Shown piece by piece: positions 26,194 through 38,340 of a DNA stretch of 64,000 nucleotides; positions within the stretch are counted from its first letter, which is position 1; every line of letters starts with the position of its first letter. Both the position numbers and the translations under genes were made by a program. This DNA comes from Morella rubra (Eukaryota > Streptophyta > Magnoliopsida > Fagales > Myricaceae). The stretch covers positions 30,429,024 through 30,493,023 of the forward strand of contig CM025850.1 in the NCBI GenBank assembly GCA_003952965.2, read 5' to 3'. The notes below the pieces were generated by a model. The model was given only the letters and a program-made list of their open reading frames with translations. It was not told the DNA's origin and did no database searches.

Positions 26194-27742
26194 AATGTTG
26201 TTCACACGCGTGTTTTCACTCGCGTATGAGGAGAGTGAACTTCAGAAGCACTCTGCCCCGGCAAATGCAAGCAAACTGTTAGAGTTGCCCTTTAGACCCA
26301 ACCCAGAGTATAATAAACCTCTGTTGATATAAAACGTAGTAGTCCTTAACTATGGTTAGCCTGTCTGGTTAACGACTGCCTCGCTTTTTGAGCACTAAAG
26401 CTAACACTCCGAGTGCAATAAGTCTTCCACCTTAACAATTACTCGCGATAGTTTCAGTATCTCGTGTACCACGTATCTGAGAAAAAAAAAATAATAATAA
26501 TAATAAATATATATATAATAAACTCCCTAATAAGCACAAAATTTATCTGTTAGATTAATCGGAATGGAATAAATGAACAATTATTTATTCAGAAGCAATA
26601 AAATAATACAGAAAAAAACAAGTGGGAAAATGGATAGCTTCCTTAAAGATCTTTGTTGTTTTGCTGGTTTCTGAAGATACACAGAGTTTCTTCAGATCCG
26701 AAGAAAAAGGTAAGAAATCTAAAAAGTTCAGGTTAAAAAAAAGGAAAATTTTTTAAATAATAATAATAAGAAGATAAAAAGAAGGAAGCAGTCTCCACTA
26801 TTACTACGGCCACTACTTGATATTTGTTGAAACAACAAACTTGGAGTCTGTTATTCTTTCTCTGCGTGTGCTTTTGGTCGCTTCGATGATCCAAAAGCTG
26901 ATGTTTTTTACGCCATCTTTTATTGATTGAGTCTTTGCGGAGGAGGAAGAAGAAGTTTTGGAGATGAAGTGTGGTAGGTGAGGAATTTAGCGGAGAGGTA
27001 GGAGGAATTTTTGCTGCAGAGATTTTTGTGTGGTTCTTCGTTGCTGGTTTCTTGTTTAATTTATTCTTCTGTTTGGTCGGAGAGACTGTAAAAGAAGAGC
27101 GGTTCTGTGTGCGAGGTGGGGCAGATCTTGGTCTTCTGTAGCTAGAAACAAAAGATTGTGTCCGATTGTCTGCTTCGAGACTCGGTGAATTGGAGGCAGA
27201 GTGTGGAAAACTCTTGTGTATCTGTCGCCGATTCCGAACGATAATTTTTGACTGGTTGAGCGCGAGCAATAGCGGAGGGTTTTAAGGGACGCGAAGCTGC
27301 CTGCAATTCTATGATTGAATTCCAGGAAATGAAACTTTGGCAATGTTGAGATTCCTTGGAATTACGGCTCTCAGTTCGGATTCTGTTTGAATCCTTGGTC
27401 TGCATCTTTGGGGTTCTACGAAGGAGATTCTGAGACGTTTTGTCTGATTCACTGTGGCCAAGTGGCACACTAAAATTCCAAATTTTCTGCTTCCCTTTTA
27501 TCATATATTCTTTCTAAGGTAAATCATTTAAGCAATTTTATCACTTCAATGATTGAAGTCATTGATTCTCTTTTTTCTGTTTTTATTCTATCTTTTCATT
27601 ATATCTTTTCGGTTCCAAGTTTTATTACTGATTGACTGATTATGGTGGTTTACTCATACAGATAATCATCAACAAGAAGGGGGTTTTCATGCACTGAAAA
27701 TTAGTTAACTTAATTGTTTATCGGTTCTAGTTGAGAATTGAA
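26194..27742 (+). promoter_or_regulatory. ARF promoter and 5' leader with a probable leader intron
   Basis: Upstream region of the ARF gene. It holds a short AAT repeat and TA run at about 26488-26522. In the leader, a donor at 27519 (TAAG|GTAAATC) and an acceptor at 27661 (ACTCATACAG) fit a 143-nt intron in the 5' untranslated region, a feature also known in related ARF genes. A minus-strand open frame across 26733-27504 is low in complexity and is not taken as a gene. The exact transcription start is unknown. Confidence 0.45.
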
Positions 27743-30700
27743 ATGATTACATTTATGGATTCAAAAGAAAAATTAAAGGAGGTGGACAAGTGCTTAGATC
27801 CTCAGCTATGGCATGCCTGCGCCGGTGGAATGGTTCAAATGCCTTCAGTGAACGCCAAGGTCTTTTACTTCCCTCAGGGCCACTCCGAGCATGCGTGCGG
27901 AAACGTCGATTTCAGGAGCTGCCCGAGGGTTGCGCCGTTTATACTCTGCAGAGTTTGTGCTGTGAAATACATGGCCGATCCCGAGACGGATGAAGTTTTC
28001 GCTAAGATGAGGCTGGTTCCAGTGAGGGGTAACGAGCCGGAATTTGAAGACGATGGAATTGCAGGGATTAACGGGTCCGAAGCTCAAGAGAAACCGGCGT
28101 CGTTTGCGAAGACACTGACGCAATCGGATGCGAACAATGGCGGGGGTTTCTCTGTTCCTCGGTATTGCGCAGAGACAATATTTCCGCGGTTGGATTACTC
28201 GGCGGATCCCCCTGTTCAGACCATTTTAGCTAAAGACGTTCATGGTGAAACGTGGAAGTTTAGGCACATTTATAGGGGGACGCCTCGGCGGCATCTTTTG
28301 ACGACGGGGTGGAGTACTTTTGTGAACCATAAGAAGCTCGTCGCTGGGGATTCAATCGTGTTCTTGAGGGCGGAGAATGGGGATCTTTGTGTGGGCATTC
28401 GACGGGCCAAGAGAGGACTTGGCGGTGGGCCCGAGACGGCATCCGGCTGGAACCCAGCAGGCGGGAATTGTCAGGTACCGTATGGAGGGTTTTCGGCATT
28501 CTTGAGGGACGAAGAGAGCAAGCTAATGAGAAATGGTAATGCTAATGGAAACGGTTCGAGCTCGAATGCGAACCTGATGGGTAGGGGGAAAGTGAGACCC
28601 GAATCGGTCGTTGAAGCTGCGACACTTTCTGCCAATGGGCAGCCATTCGAGGTTGTTTACTATCCTCGAGCAAGTACGCCAGAGTTCTGCGTGAAGGCTT
28701 CAATGGTGAAAGCAGCATTGCAGATCCGATGGTGTTCGGGAATGAGGTTCAAGATGGCTTTTGAAACCGAGGATTCCTCACGAATAAGTTGGTTTATGGG
28801 AACGATTTCTTCTGTTCAGGTTGCTGATCCCCTGCGCTGGCCTGATTCACCTTGGAGGCTTCTCCAGGTACCGTCACGTCTCTCAATCTGTGTCTTTCGA
28901 TATGCAGCACACTCCCTAATAATGATAACTGAGAGGGTAGTTTTATGTTTTATCTTTTTCACATTGTTGTTGTTGCTGTTGTGTGGGAAGACTGAATAAC
29001 TTCATACCTACCCACCTTCGGACATCCCTGAACCATTTGTTTATGCTCGATCTTCTCATTTGTTACTGCTCCATCTTCTTCCAATAATCAATTTGCCTCT
29101 TCTGTTTGTTTTCTGTTTGCTTTGGCTATGCGGTTCCTCTGTCAATTTGTCTGTTTGTTTTGGAGCATATCAGTTTGGACACGCATTCAATTTTGCAATT
29201 TCTATCTGTTTTTGGTGTAATATCATTATGTTGGCTCTTCTGCTATTATTTTGTTATAATTGACTACACTTGCAATTCCTATCATGTTGCATTACAAAGT
29301 TTCCAAGATGTTAGATTTGCATCATACTCCGAGTGAGGGGCTTGAGAGCTGCCCTTGACCATATATGCTAGCATTTATTCAGTTGTGCGTTTTGAATTAA
29401 TGAGTTCTGATTTGGAAAAGATTGCTGATCAATGCCAATTTACAGAAGAACGAGTCTCTGTTATTTTTTCATCTGAGATAATATTACAATGGTTATTAAT
29501 CTCAGTTGAACTCTTTAACACGGAAATTTGACAAATATTTTTAGCTGGACATAATACATTCCTAGTATTAACAATGTAGCTGCCTTCTTCCTTTCTCTGG
29601 GGGGCAACATATAACTGGCATTATACATTGCAAGAATGGAAACACAATGAACCTGGTTAGGATTACATGATTTACTCTGCTTTCTTCTGACAATCAGTGT
29701 GCGACCCAAGTTTGATTTTCATCAATCAATTCTTATTTTTCAAAGACATATGTTGTAGGTTACATGGGATGAACCAGATTTACTTCAAAATGTGAAACGT
29801 GTGAGCCCGTGGCTGGTGGAAGTGGTATCAAACATGCCAGCCATGCATCTATCACCCTTCTCACCCCCACGGAAGAAGTTGAGGCTGCCACAACATCCGG
29901 ATTTTGCCCTCGATGGCCAATTGACAATACCAACATTTTCTGCAGGCCTCCTTGGGCCCAGCAGCCCCTTTAGTTATCTATCCGAAAACACTCCTGCTGG
30001 CATGCAGGGAGCCAGGCATGCTCATTATGGTCTATCCTTATCAGATATCCATCTCAATAAACTGCAGTCAGGTCTGTTTCCGGCTAGTTTCCCACCACTT
30101 GATCATGCTGCTACACCCAATAGAGTCCCAAATAACTCAATGTTTCAAAAGCCTAGCGTGAGTGAGAGTGTTTCTTGTTTGCTGACGATGGCACATCCTA
30201 CACAAACTCCAAAGAAACCAGATGATGTCAAGACACCACAGTTTGTACTTTTTGGTCAAACAATACTTACGGAGCAGCAGATCTCTTTAAGCTGCTCCAC
30301 CGACACAGTTTCACCAGTTGGTACTGGAAATAGTTCATCAGATGGAAATGCTGATAAGGTGACAAACCTTTCAGATGGTTCTGGATGTGCGCTCCATCAA
30401 CAAGGCATAACAGAGCGTTCATCATGTGAAGGTTTCCAATGGTATAAAGACAATCGCCAAGAAACGGAGCCCAATTTGGAGACTGGTCACTGTAAGGTCT
30501 TCATGGAATCAGAGGATGTCGGTCGCAGTCTTGACCTTTCATTACTTGGATCTTACGATGAGTTGTATAGAAAACTGGCAGACATGTTTGGCATAGAGAA
30601 CTCCGAGACATTGAACCAGGTGCTTTATCGGGATACAACCGGCGCAGTCAAACACATAGGGGATGAACCCTTCAGGTGGGAATCGTTTGCCTTTCTTCTT

Positions 30701-30829
30701 GCTTTAGCTCCTTTTACTCATAGTTTTCTGACAGGATTTATGTCTATTTCTGGCTGCAGTGACTTCATGAAATCAGCAAGGAGGTTAACAATTCTAATGG
30801 ATTCAAGCAGCGACAATGTAGGAGTGTAG
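27743..30829 (+). CDS. ARF16: Auxin response factor, ARF10/ARF16 type
   Basis: Transcription factor that binds auxin response elements in the nucleus; this clade is regarded as repressive. Three exons, 27743-28867, 29759-30675 and 30760-30829, splice in frame to 703 residues. The N-terminus has LDPQLWHACAGGMVQMP. The B3 DNA-binding domain spans about residues 119-221, including SDANNGGGFSVPRYCAET and RGTPRRHLLTTGWSTF. The ARF (Auxin_resp) domain follows at about 285-370, including FEVVYYPRASTPEFCVKA. The middle region is not Gln-rich, which fits the ARF10/16/17 clade. The C-terminal PB1 domain (about 600-695) keeps the Lys in HCKVFMESEDVGR, but its acidic OPCA segment is reduced, which may limit two-faced oligomerisation. 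The ATG at 27743 is used; a second in-frame ATG follows four codons later and could also serve. The upstream in-frame TTG is not a start. A miR160 site lies in exon 2. The choice between ARF10 and ARF16 is uncertain. Confidence 0.95.
29998..30018 (+). promoter_or_regulatory. miR160 target site in ARF mRNA
   Basis: The 21 bases starting TGGCATGCAGGG and ending AGCCAGGCA are complementary to miR160. One position differs from the common perfect target (G in place of A, seventh base), leaving a G:U wobble, so pairing is otherwise complete. It lies in the second coding exon over codons for AGMQGARH, exactly where ARF10, ARF16 and ARF17 carry the site. It predicts AGO1-directed slicing of this mRNA. 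The matching MIR160 gene is not in this window. Confidence 0.93.
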
Positions 30830-33083
30830 GAAAAGCGAAAAACCTTAATTTCAATTGTACAGCTGGTTGATCAACAAATCCTTTGTTCTTGCACGTGCTG
30901 ACCTTTTATCCCTCTTGAAGTTGGTGGAGGGGTGCATTCTCATCCATTTTTTGGGTTGCAAGCTTTGAGCGTTTTGGATTCATGTTTTGGTTACATTTTT
31001 CACTGCCATGGTTGGTTCAGAATTTTTGTTCAGATCGTTTGTCTCTGCATCTCTGTCTCTCCCTTTGCCTTTTTGCAGACAAATCCTACAAGTGCTAGTG
31101 TTTTGTGGGACATTGTCTGTGTAACTCTTTTGAGAATATGCGGAAGAAGATATGTTTCGGGAATGAATTGCAGTATTCTAAGCGGCAGTTCCATCAAGCA
31201 CGAGTGCAGCTTCAATACCTATTATGAGTTTTTTCCTCATACACATATATTCTAAATTGCTCCTATTTAGCTTTGATGCCGAAAGGCTCGATGTGAAATT
31301 CTAGCGCCTGGTCCTTGGGGCTTCAATTCGTTACGAGAGATGCATCTGTATTTCCTTGCAACCTGTATACAGGATCAGTGTCTAATTGGCCTTAATTGTA
31401 TTGGAAATTCACATGATATTGGAAACACTGTTGCCTGTTTTGTCGACACTTGGATCAGCTACTGTATTGAAGCCTAGTAGGCCAGAAAGAAAAAAAAAAC
31501 AAGCAAACAAATAGGAAAAGGCAGAAAATAAACAATCAAAAGACTTATCACGCTTATCTCTATCCTGTGCTCCCTGTTTTTGTTTATTTGCTCTTTTTTC
31601 TTTGTCTTTGGAGTGTTGGTTGGGGAAACTGGAAAGACGACATTTTAGAAAGGAGGCGGATTCCTCGGGTTTCAAAGGTCCAAATAGATGCCATCACCAA
31701 AGGGAAGTACGTTTCTACACAACCAATTATTTTGTCCTAGAAGAGAATGGATGCCCTGCTTTGTGCCAAAAGAAAGATAAACCCAACAAAACCAGAGTTG
31801 GTTAAACGTCTAATCACTGAATAAAACATAGGTCGAGTTGACTTTAACCCCCTCTCTGGCTGTTCAAGTATCAGCTGTTTCACACAGCACAGGGGATTCT
31901 CAGAGATCATATGGATCTAAATCAGCATCCCAGCTAGTGAAAGTTTGCCACATGGAAGACAATTGAAGTAAACCAATGAAACTTTACACACAGACCTTAA
32001 GGGCAGAAGTCAGACCTCCCACATGGACGATGAATCAAAACCCCACTCTCCCCCTATTATTTAATTGCATGTGTATAAATGTCCTATCCTGCTGCCGCAA
32101 GTGTGGGGATAACTAAATTAGTGAATCGGCCAAATAAACTAATCCCACATCGGGATTGCAAAACAAAGTTGTCAAACACAAAGTCAATAAATGTTAAGAG
32201 GAAGTTAAAAGAAATGGGTAGAAGCAAAACAAAGCTGGCAAAGCGGAACAAAACAAACACATTTCTGTTCGTGCGCGTGTCGCGTCTTCCTCCGCTTTCA
32301 CCTAATCCGCCGCACGTGAGAACCTAGAGGGCCACATGTGGGGGGGGGGGGTTCCCGGTTCCGTGATGGTGGGGGTGGTAATTATAGGTTCACGTGTGGG
32401 CAACGTCAGACTGAGTGAGAGAGAGAAAGAGTTTCGCATGTGTTGCGGCGTTTCGATGACCGGGCTGTTTCTTTGTTTGTCTTTTGCTTCGTGAATGTAC
32501 GACCTCGTCGGTTTTGCTCTTTGACTTAAAACCAGCCCACACCCACCTGTCGGGTCGGACCCACCTCCCCTCCCCTCGCGTTTCAACGAGCGTGATTTTT
32601 AACCCCCTCCGGAAATTTTTGTCCTTTCGTTTTCCTTTCTCCAGTAAAAAAACAATATCCTTAATAAAATCTCACTTGATGTGTACGTGTCGCGCATGCT
32701 AGTGAAAGTTGTGACATTTAAGATAATGTATTCGATAAATGATCTGTGGGTTAATTAATTCGGGTATTAGTGAAGCGTATTGTTGTTAACAATCTCCTAA
32801 TTATTTGATTATTTTTTGTGGGGATTTCTGTGAAAGCTACGGTTCTAGAGCCTACACCGCTAGTGGGTTACGAAAAATTCAGCAAAAGGGAGGTGTTTTT
32901 GTTGATTCGAGTGCACGAGTGGGTTTGAGTCCAATCACGTTGAAATATGCCACTGGCTAATATCTTCAAGGAAATAGAAAAATATATACATAACTTTTTG
33001 TTTAAAACCCCCACCACATCTCTAAAGTCACGTCCATATCTTTGAATCCGTCCAACTTGTAGCTTTGCTTTTTTATTTTATTA
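30830..33083. other. ARF 3' flank and intergenic region
   Basis: The first several hundred bases are probably the ARF 3' untranslated region. No gene is seen further on. A run of 11-12 G lies at about 32340-32351, and CACGTG G-boxes occur at 32313 and 32392. TCCCACATCG at 32143-32152 is isolated. Confidence 0.45.
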
Positions 33084-33370
33084 AGGGAAAAATACACTTT
33101 TCACCCACAAACTATGGAGTAGTGACACATTGCACCCCAAACTACCATCTTTAAGACATTGCACCCTCAAACTACCAATGTTATACATTTTGCACCCTAA
33201 ACTACCACTTTGACACATTACACCCTCCAACTAAATATTAAACACTTTGCACCCTCCATTTGACAATAATACCCTTGAGAAATTAATGAATTGACAACAA
33301 TATCTAAGGGCATTATCGTCATTTTAGTTTAAAAATTTGATAAAGGGTGCAAAGTGTTAAAAATCAATGT
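33084..33370. repeat. Element with internal tandem repeats and inverted ends
   Basis: Five imperfect units of about 27-31 bp, each built on CAtTTGCACCCTAAACTACCA, run from about 33126 to 33262. The motif CACTTTGCACCC (near 33244) is answered by GGGTGCAAAGTG in inverse orientation near 33346, so the right half folds back on the left. There is no coding capacity. It looks like a non-autonomous transposon with a subterminal repeat array; superfamily unknown. Confidence 0.55.
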
Positions 33371-36300
33371 GTCCCCATCTTGCAAATGTTGGTACTTACC
33401 AGATCCCAATGTTGTCAAACTTTTTAGACTGTCACAATGGGCTATACCAATAACAAGAAGTAGTTAAATTTTTGCACCAAGGTACAATAGAGTAGAATTA
33501 AAATAAATCCATGCTCATTTTACGTCAACAAAAGGATAAATGGCGTTTACCAGAGGCATGTTCAAAAGTGTTTAGGCGTGTGAAGGGGCAAAGGGTTCAA
33601 GACCCGTGCGAGGGTGGGGACAATAATACCCTTGTTACAACAATATCTTTATCGTCATTTCAAAGTCAATGTGTCAAAACCCACTTCTTGTGGTCACCGA
33701 TCAATCCTACCAGATCCTATCGTGTGAATGTTGCCAAAAACCGTTTGATCAATGGCTTCTTTTTGGTTGTTCTTTTCCCCTTTTTTTTTTTTGAAAAAAT
33801 AGATTAATGGGTACTTGAACCAACGTCATTTGGCTTTAACCCTTTATTTATCTCAGATTTTATTGGATAATTAAGGACAGCAAGGAAGAGAATCCTTCAA
33901 AAGTTAGAACATAGATAAGGAGAAAACAATGGGCTGGTCCTATACCCCTTTTTCTTTTCTTTGAAAGGACAACCTCTCCTAGCTTTCTTCAATTTTTGCA
34001 AGGGGTGGTGGCTTAAATTTTTTTTCACAAACCCAATACCAATTACGGGGAAACAAAACTAGTCAAACAACAAGTGGTCAAATCACCAGGAAGCTAAAAA
34101 AAGGGGCGACAAAAACCTTTCCCAAAGCATTGTTTTACGTTGGTTCACTTTGTTTTCAGTTCCCACTTTCCACCGTATATGGCATGGTTTCTACCTAGAC
34201 CATTAAACAAACACGTAGAATACGTTGTCCTGGAGGGTCGTACTCCTCGATCCTGACCCAATGGCGTTTAAGTTGGCTTGAGACGAACGTCAAGATAATG
34301 TCGGTTAACACAGAAAAAAGGGGTTCACAACTTGTTGTTTTGAGAGATCCAAGTCACGGAAAAGGTGGCACGCTACATGGGAACAGGTACGTCATCCTCA
34401 TTGAATGAGCATGGTTACATTGTCTGCTCCTATATGACTCCCTATTAACTTTTTCTTATTTCCACTTTTCTAAAGTTTGATCCGTGCACCCCCCCCATGC
34501 ACCGGATTTCTTTTCTAATGCAATAAATCTTTCGCCTTCCTAAATTAAAAAATAAAACAAAAAATAAAAATTCTTAGAAAAGAAAAAAATAAACAAAAGG
34601 TTGGGTTGTTCCCAGTAAGGGGTTTCATGTGAAACCGCACTCTTTAGCTCTTTGTCTACTGTTCCCTCACCCTCTCTTTCATTTTATAATCACCATTGGT
34701 ATGTTGATTTTATATGGAATTTTGTAAATTCTACAAGAATATATTCTAAAAATTTTAAAAAATTGTCTTATAGATATGATAAATTAAACAGCTCTCCAGT
34801 TGGTCAAATATTATTTGGGACTTCTATGAAGTTTTGCTTAATATACCAATTGATTTGTATTAAATGGTCAATTATTACGTTTCATTTACCCTATCAAATA
34901 TTTACGGGTTCATTTATTGTGTCCGTTCTCTATAAAATATACAATGCCTTTAGAACAAAAAATTATAGAAATTCCTAATCTCCTTCGTGTATGTACGAAT
35001 TCCCTTGCCTTCTCTCTCGAAAACTCCAAAGACTAAAGCAAAACTCATGCGAAAAGTTGGCTTTCCATCTTCTTGCCCGCTCGATAACTCATTGGTCCTG
35101 TAATATTAGGATATGTTTGAGGGATGAATCTACTTGTAAGTTGTTTGAAAGTCTTATGAATACTCATGGTTCCTGATCATACTTTTCCATATTTTTAATA
35201 TTTTATTTTGTGATAAATTATTTAATACATATGGTTTACGTGATTATCAAATCACTTCCTGAACTTCAAACTTTTATCAATTTTACTCCCCGTGATTACC
35301 CCTTATACGAATCCATTCTATCTTGTTTATCAAAACTTGTTGATGAAAGTTGTAACCACAGGAAGTAAATTGATGAAAAGTTGAAGTTCGGATAATGACT
35401 TGATAATTGGGTAAGACCATATAACGATTATTAATTGTATTTCTTAATATATATTTATGGTCAGACATATATTTATTTAAAAGTTATGAGTCAAATTGAC
35501 ATGTTGAACGATTCAGGTGCTATTCCTTTCTATTTAAATATCTGCTCGACTTTATTATTTTTATGACAAGCTTCTTGGAAAATTCGTCCCTGAAAGGATT
35601 TTTTTTTAAAAGTTCTGTTATATGTCAGGCTGATGCATAGTTATTATGTGAATAAGATTTAAATGAATAATTAATCTGTAAGATTAAGAAAAAATAGATT
35701 AAATCTGACTATAAAGCACACCGGAACCCCCTAGAAAAATCTTCAGATAGCTTTAAACATTAAACTAAAGTTACCAACTAAGTCCCCTGATAAATAAAAC
35801 TTCTTTTTGGTCGTGATAACTTGTAATTTTTGTTGTTGACAAATCAGACCTAATAGAAATCTCTAGAAACATGGTTTTAGTAGTCTCATCAAACTTAGGT
35901 CTTACCCAATTTATTGGCACATATTTAAAATAAAAATAAAAATCCAGCAATTTTTTAGTAGGTAAGAAGATTGGATAGGAAAACACAAAATTCAAATTGT
36001 TGGGAGCATGACGGCAGGTTCCAGCAGGGCGGACAACTTGCGTGAATCAATGGACCGTTGCTTGGAGGTAATTCATTATTTTTATCATTTTTGTTTTGTT
36101 TATCATTGACTGCCCAATTATAGGAAAAACCTCAGTGCCCTTAAAATAAGTAATTAATTTATTTGGCTTAGAAAAAAATTAATTATTTTATTATTTTACT
36201 AAAACAAATAATGGTAAAAGTAAATACTTCCACTTTGGGAGGGTATACAAGCAAAGCAGAAGGAGAGGGACCCACCAACGTAAAAATGTTCTCTTTCCTT

Positions 36301-37180
36301 AGTCCCCTTCCAAAGTCCCGTGTTTTACCTACCCAAAAAAAAGTCACCTTAAAACAACCGGACAGAGATTCTGGTGACGTGGCAGCATGGATAGGCCGTG
36401 CGGTGGTCCCACAAACCTGCCAACCACGATCCATCACGACCGACATTCAAATGTCTGACTGCAAGTCTGCAACAGACGCGTAGCTGAGTCACTGACGGTG
36501 ACAGTCAGAGTGTCGGCTACATCTTCCGCTCACCGTCTTTGTGTTTCAGTTCCGCTTCACTTTAGAAACGGCGCTGATTTTCTAGTGGGCCGTTTAGCCC
36601 AGCTGGAGTTTTCTGGGCTGCATTTCTAGTGGGTCGAAGGGTGGAGTTCTGAAAATCCGTTCACCAACGCGGGCCAGGCTTCTTAATCCATTCCTCTTAT
36701 CTACATCAATGGGAGAAACTTGGACACGGTAACATTCAACACCGACCCGAAAAAGGAAGGGAAATTTACCCGGATCTGATCCATCAAAATTTCTCTACGC
36801 ACACAAATCCTCAATCAAAATTATCAAGAATTAATTTTCATAATGGCTTAACGAACTGGACATAATTTGTTGGACTCAACATTGTCTGTGCCACTCAAAA
36901 TGATTGGCAGAACAAGTGTCATCTTCGCGTTGATCCTGCCCCCAACAACAGAAACTATACTTCACATTTTAAACGGTTATTTTTTCAATTTTAATAAACG
37001 CTACGTCTCTTTAAATTGCATTATATAATTCAAGCAAAAAATTATAGAAAATCTTAATCCCAAACTTTAATAGTCTACATGTTTTTCTAACTTTAACCAG
37101 CAAATAACCATTTGTATAGTTTATATGCGAGATGAAAATTTCACTCTTTCGAAAAGATAACAATTTAGAATAACATGTGC
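33371..37180. other. Intergenic; MITE arm fragments only
   Basis: No supportable gene. Single arms related to the palindromic MITE family are visible near 34915-34980 (TTATTGTGTCCGTTCTCTAT, then AAAATTATAGAAATTCCTAA) and 37015-37062 (AAATTATAGAAAATCTTAATC). A stretch near 36480-36680 has scattered TGGGC-type motifs just upstream of the CASPL pseudogene and may be its former promoter. Confidence 0.4.
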
Positions 37181-37738
37181 CGTTTGTTGTATCAGCTATA
37201 TATCTTGGTGCTGCTGTTAGCTTGCAAAGACTGTGGAGCTTGTCGCTGGCAATTGTTGATATACATAATACATGCCATGTTAGTGAGACGAGGCTTTGTG
37301 GAACTGCAAAGTTGTTAGCTGCTTCGCCATAGGTGTAATGGGGTAAGAAAATTTGGGCGGTCAAGTCTTGCAGAGACTTTTGTTGGTGCACGTTGTTGAT
37401 TAAATAAAGTAAATTTGGGTTAACCTTTTGTTTGGAAACTAAAATTGGTTCATTAGGGATGCAATATGAAAGTCTTGTTTCATATATACCAGCTAGCTGA
37501 GTCCATCTTCAGTTTATGAAATGCTCGCTTTTATGGTGCAGATCATGTCCACTCTGACATTTGCTGCTGCATGTGCATCTGCCGGCATAACTCTTTTAAT
37601 TATTGGCAACGATGGAAATAAATTCAGCTTGAACTGTATCAAAGGCTTTGAGACTGCTACAAGCTATGGCTTTTTATCAGCTGGCTTTTCGTGTCACCAT
37701 CCTTTATCCTGAACTTTTGGACACTCGCTTCTCGGTGA
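37181..37738 (+). pseudogene. CASP-like protein pseudogene, CASPL5A type
   Basis: Remains of a CASP-like (DUF588/MARVEL-fold) four-helix membrane protein gene. An upstream piece at 37181-37342 encodes, in three successive frames, segments like LWSLSLAIVDI, MLVRRGF and NCKVVSCFAIG, matching the third membrane helix region of CASPL5A proteins. A GT-AG intron fits 37343-37541. The last exon opens [20 protein letters not shown], the family's conserved helix, then shifts frame near 37665-37675. A different frame carries the expected C-terminus NFWTLASR before a stop at 37736. At least three or four indels break the frame and the N-terminal exon(s) are not found, so no full protein can be made. The retained intron argues for DNA-level duplication rather than retroposition. 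Membership of subgroup 5A rather than 5B is from memory of family signatures. Confidence 0.78.
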
Positions 37739-38340
37739 GATTCTATGGAGAGAATCTATAGCTCAAATTAATGTATATGTCGCCTATCTTCCTTGCCCCT
37801 TCTCTCTCTCTCTTGTAACACTGCTGTTTGCACCTGTTACTTAATTATGGAGATATTATTTCTCCTGCTTTGCACTTATGTAAATTTTGCTCTCTTTTTT
37901 CCAAGCATTTATAATACATTGCTGATAAGTACTGTTACTTTTGGGACAACTAACATTATTATTAGTAACATTTCATGCTCATTTTTAATTAATTCATGAA
38001 TTTGCAAGAATTGTTATTAAATTGAAAGACAAGTGATTTTAGTCACTTGGTCCTATTCAATTAATGAAGATGAGAGCTTGGAGAACTTTTGTTCATGCCA
38101 ATTTCGTGGGATTGGAAGGAAGGAAACAACATTTGAACTCAAGGAAACAATTTAAATCAAGATGGAGATGCATGTATTTGGAGGTACTTATTATAAAATT
38201 CCTAACTAATTCATTAGTTATATATCCTGCGATCTTTACGGCGTTTGAAATCTCTTTGAGTTATCAACAACTTTGGATTTCACGCAGATTTAAAGATTTA
38301 CACATCTTGAATGAAACTAAATTTAGACCCTAAAATATAC
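37739..38340. other. Intergenic; nothing recognised
   Basis: No gene or defined repeat. The few short open frames lack any domain. Confidence 0.5.

Noticed and set aside
26733-27504. Overlapping minus-strand open frames
   Set aside because: They lie antisense to the ARF leader and are Ser/Lys/Asn-rich low-complexity sequence with no family signature.
32143-32152. TCCCACATCG, resembling the upstream element of plant snRNA genes
   Set aside because: No TATA box at the needed distance and no snRNA-like sequence follows. The motif also occurs in LTRs.
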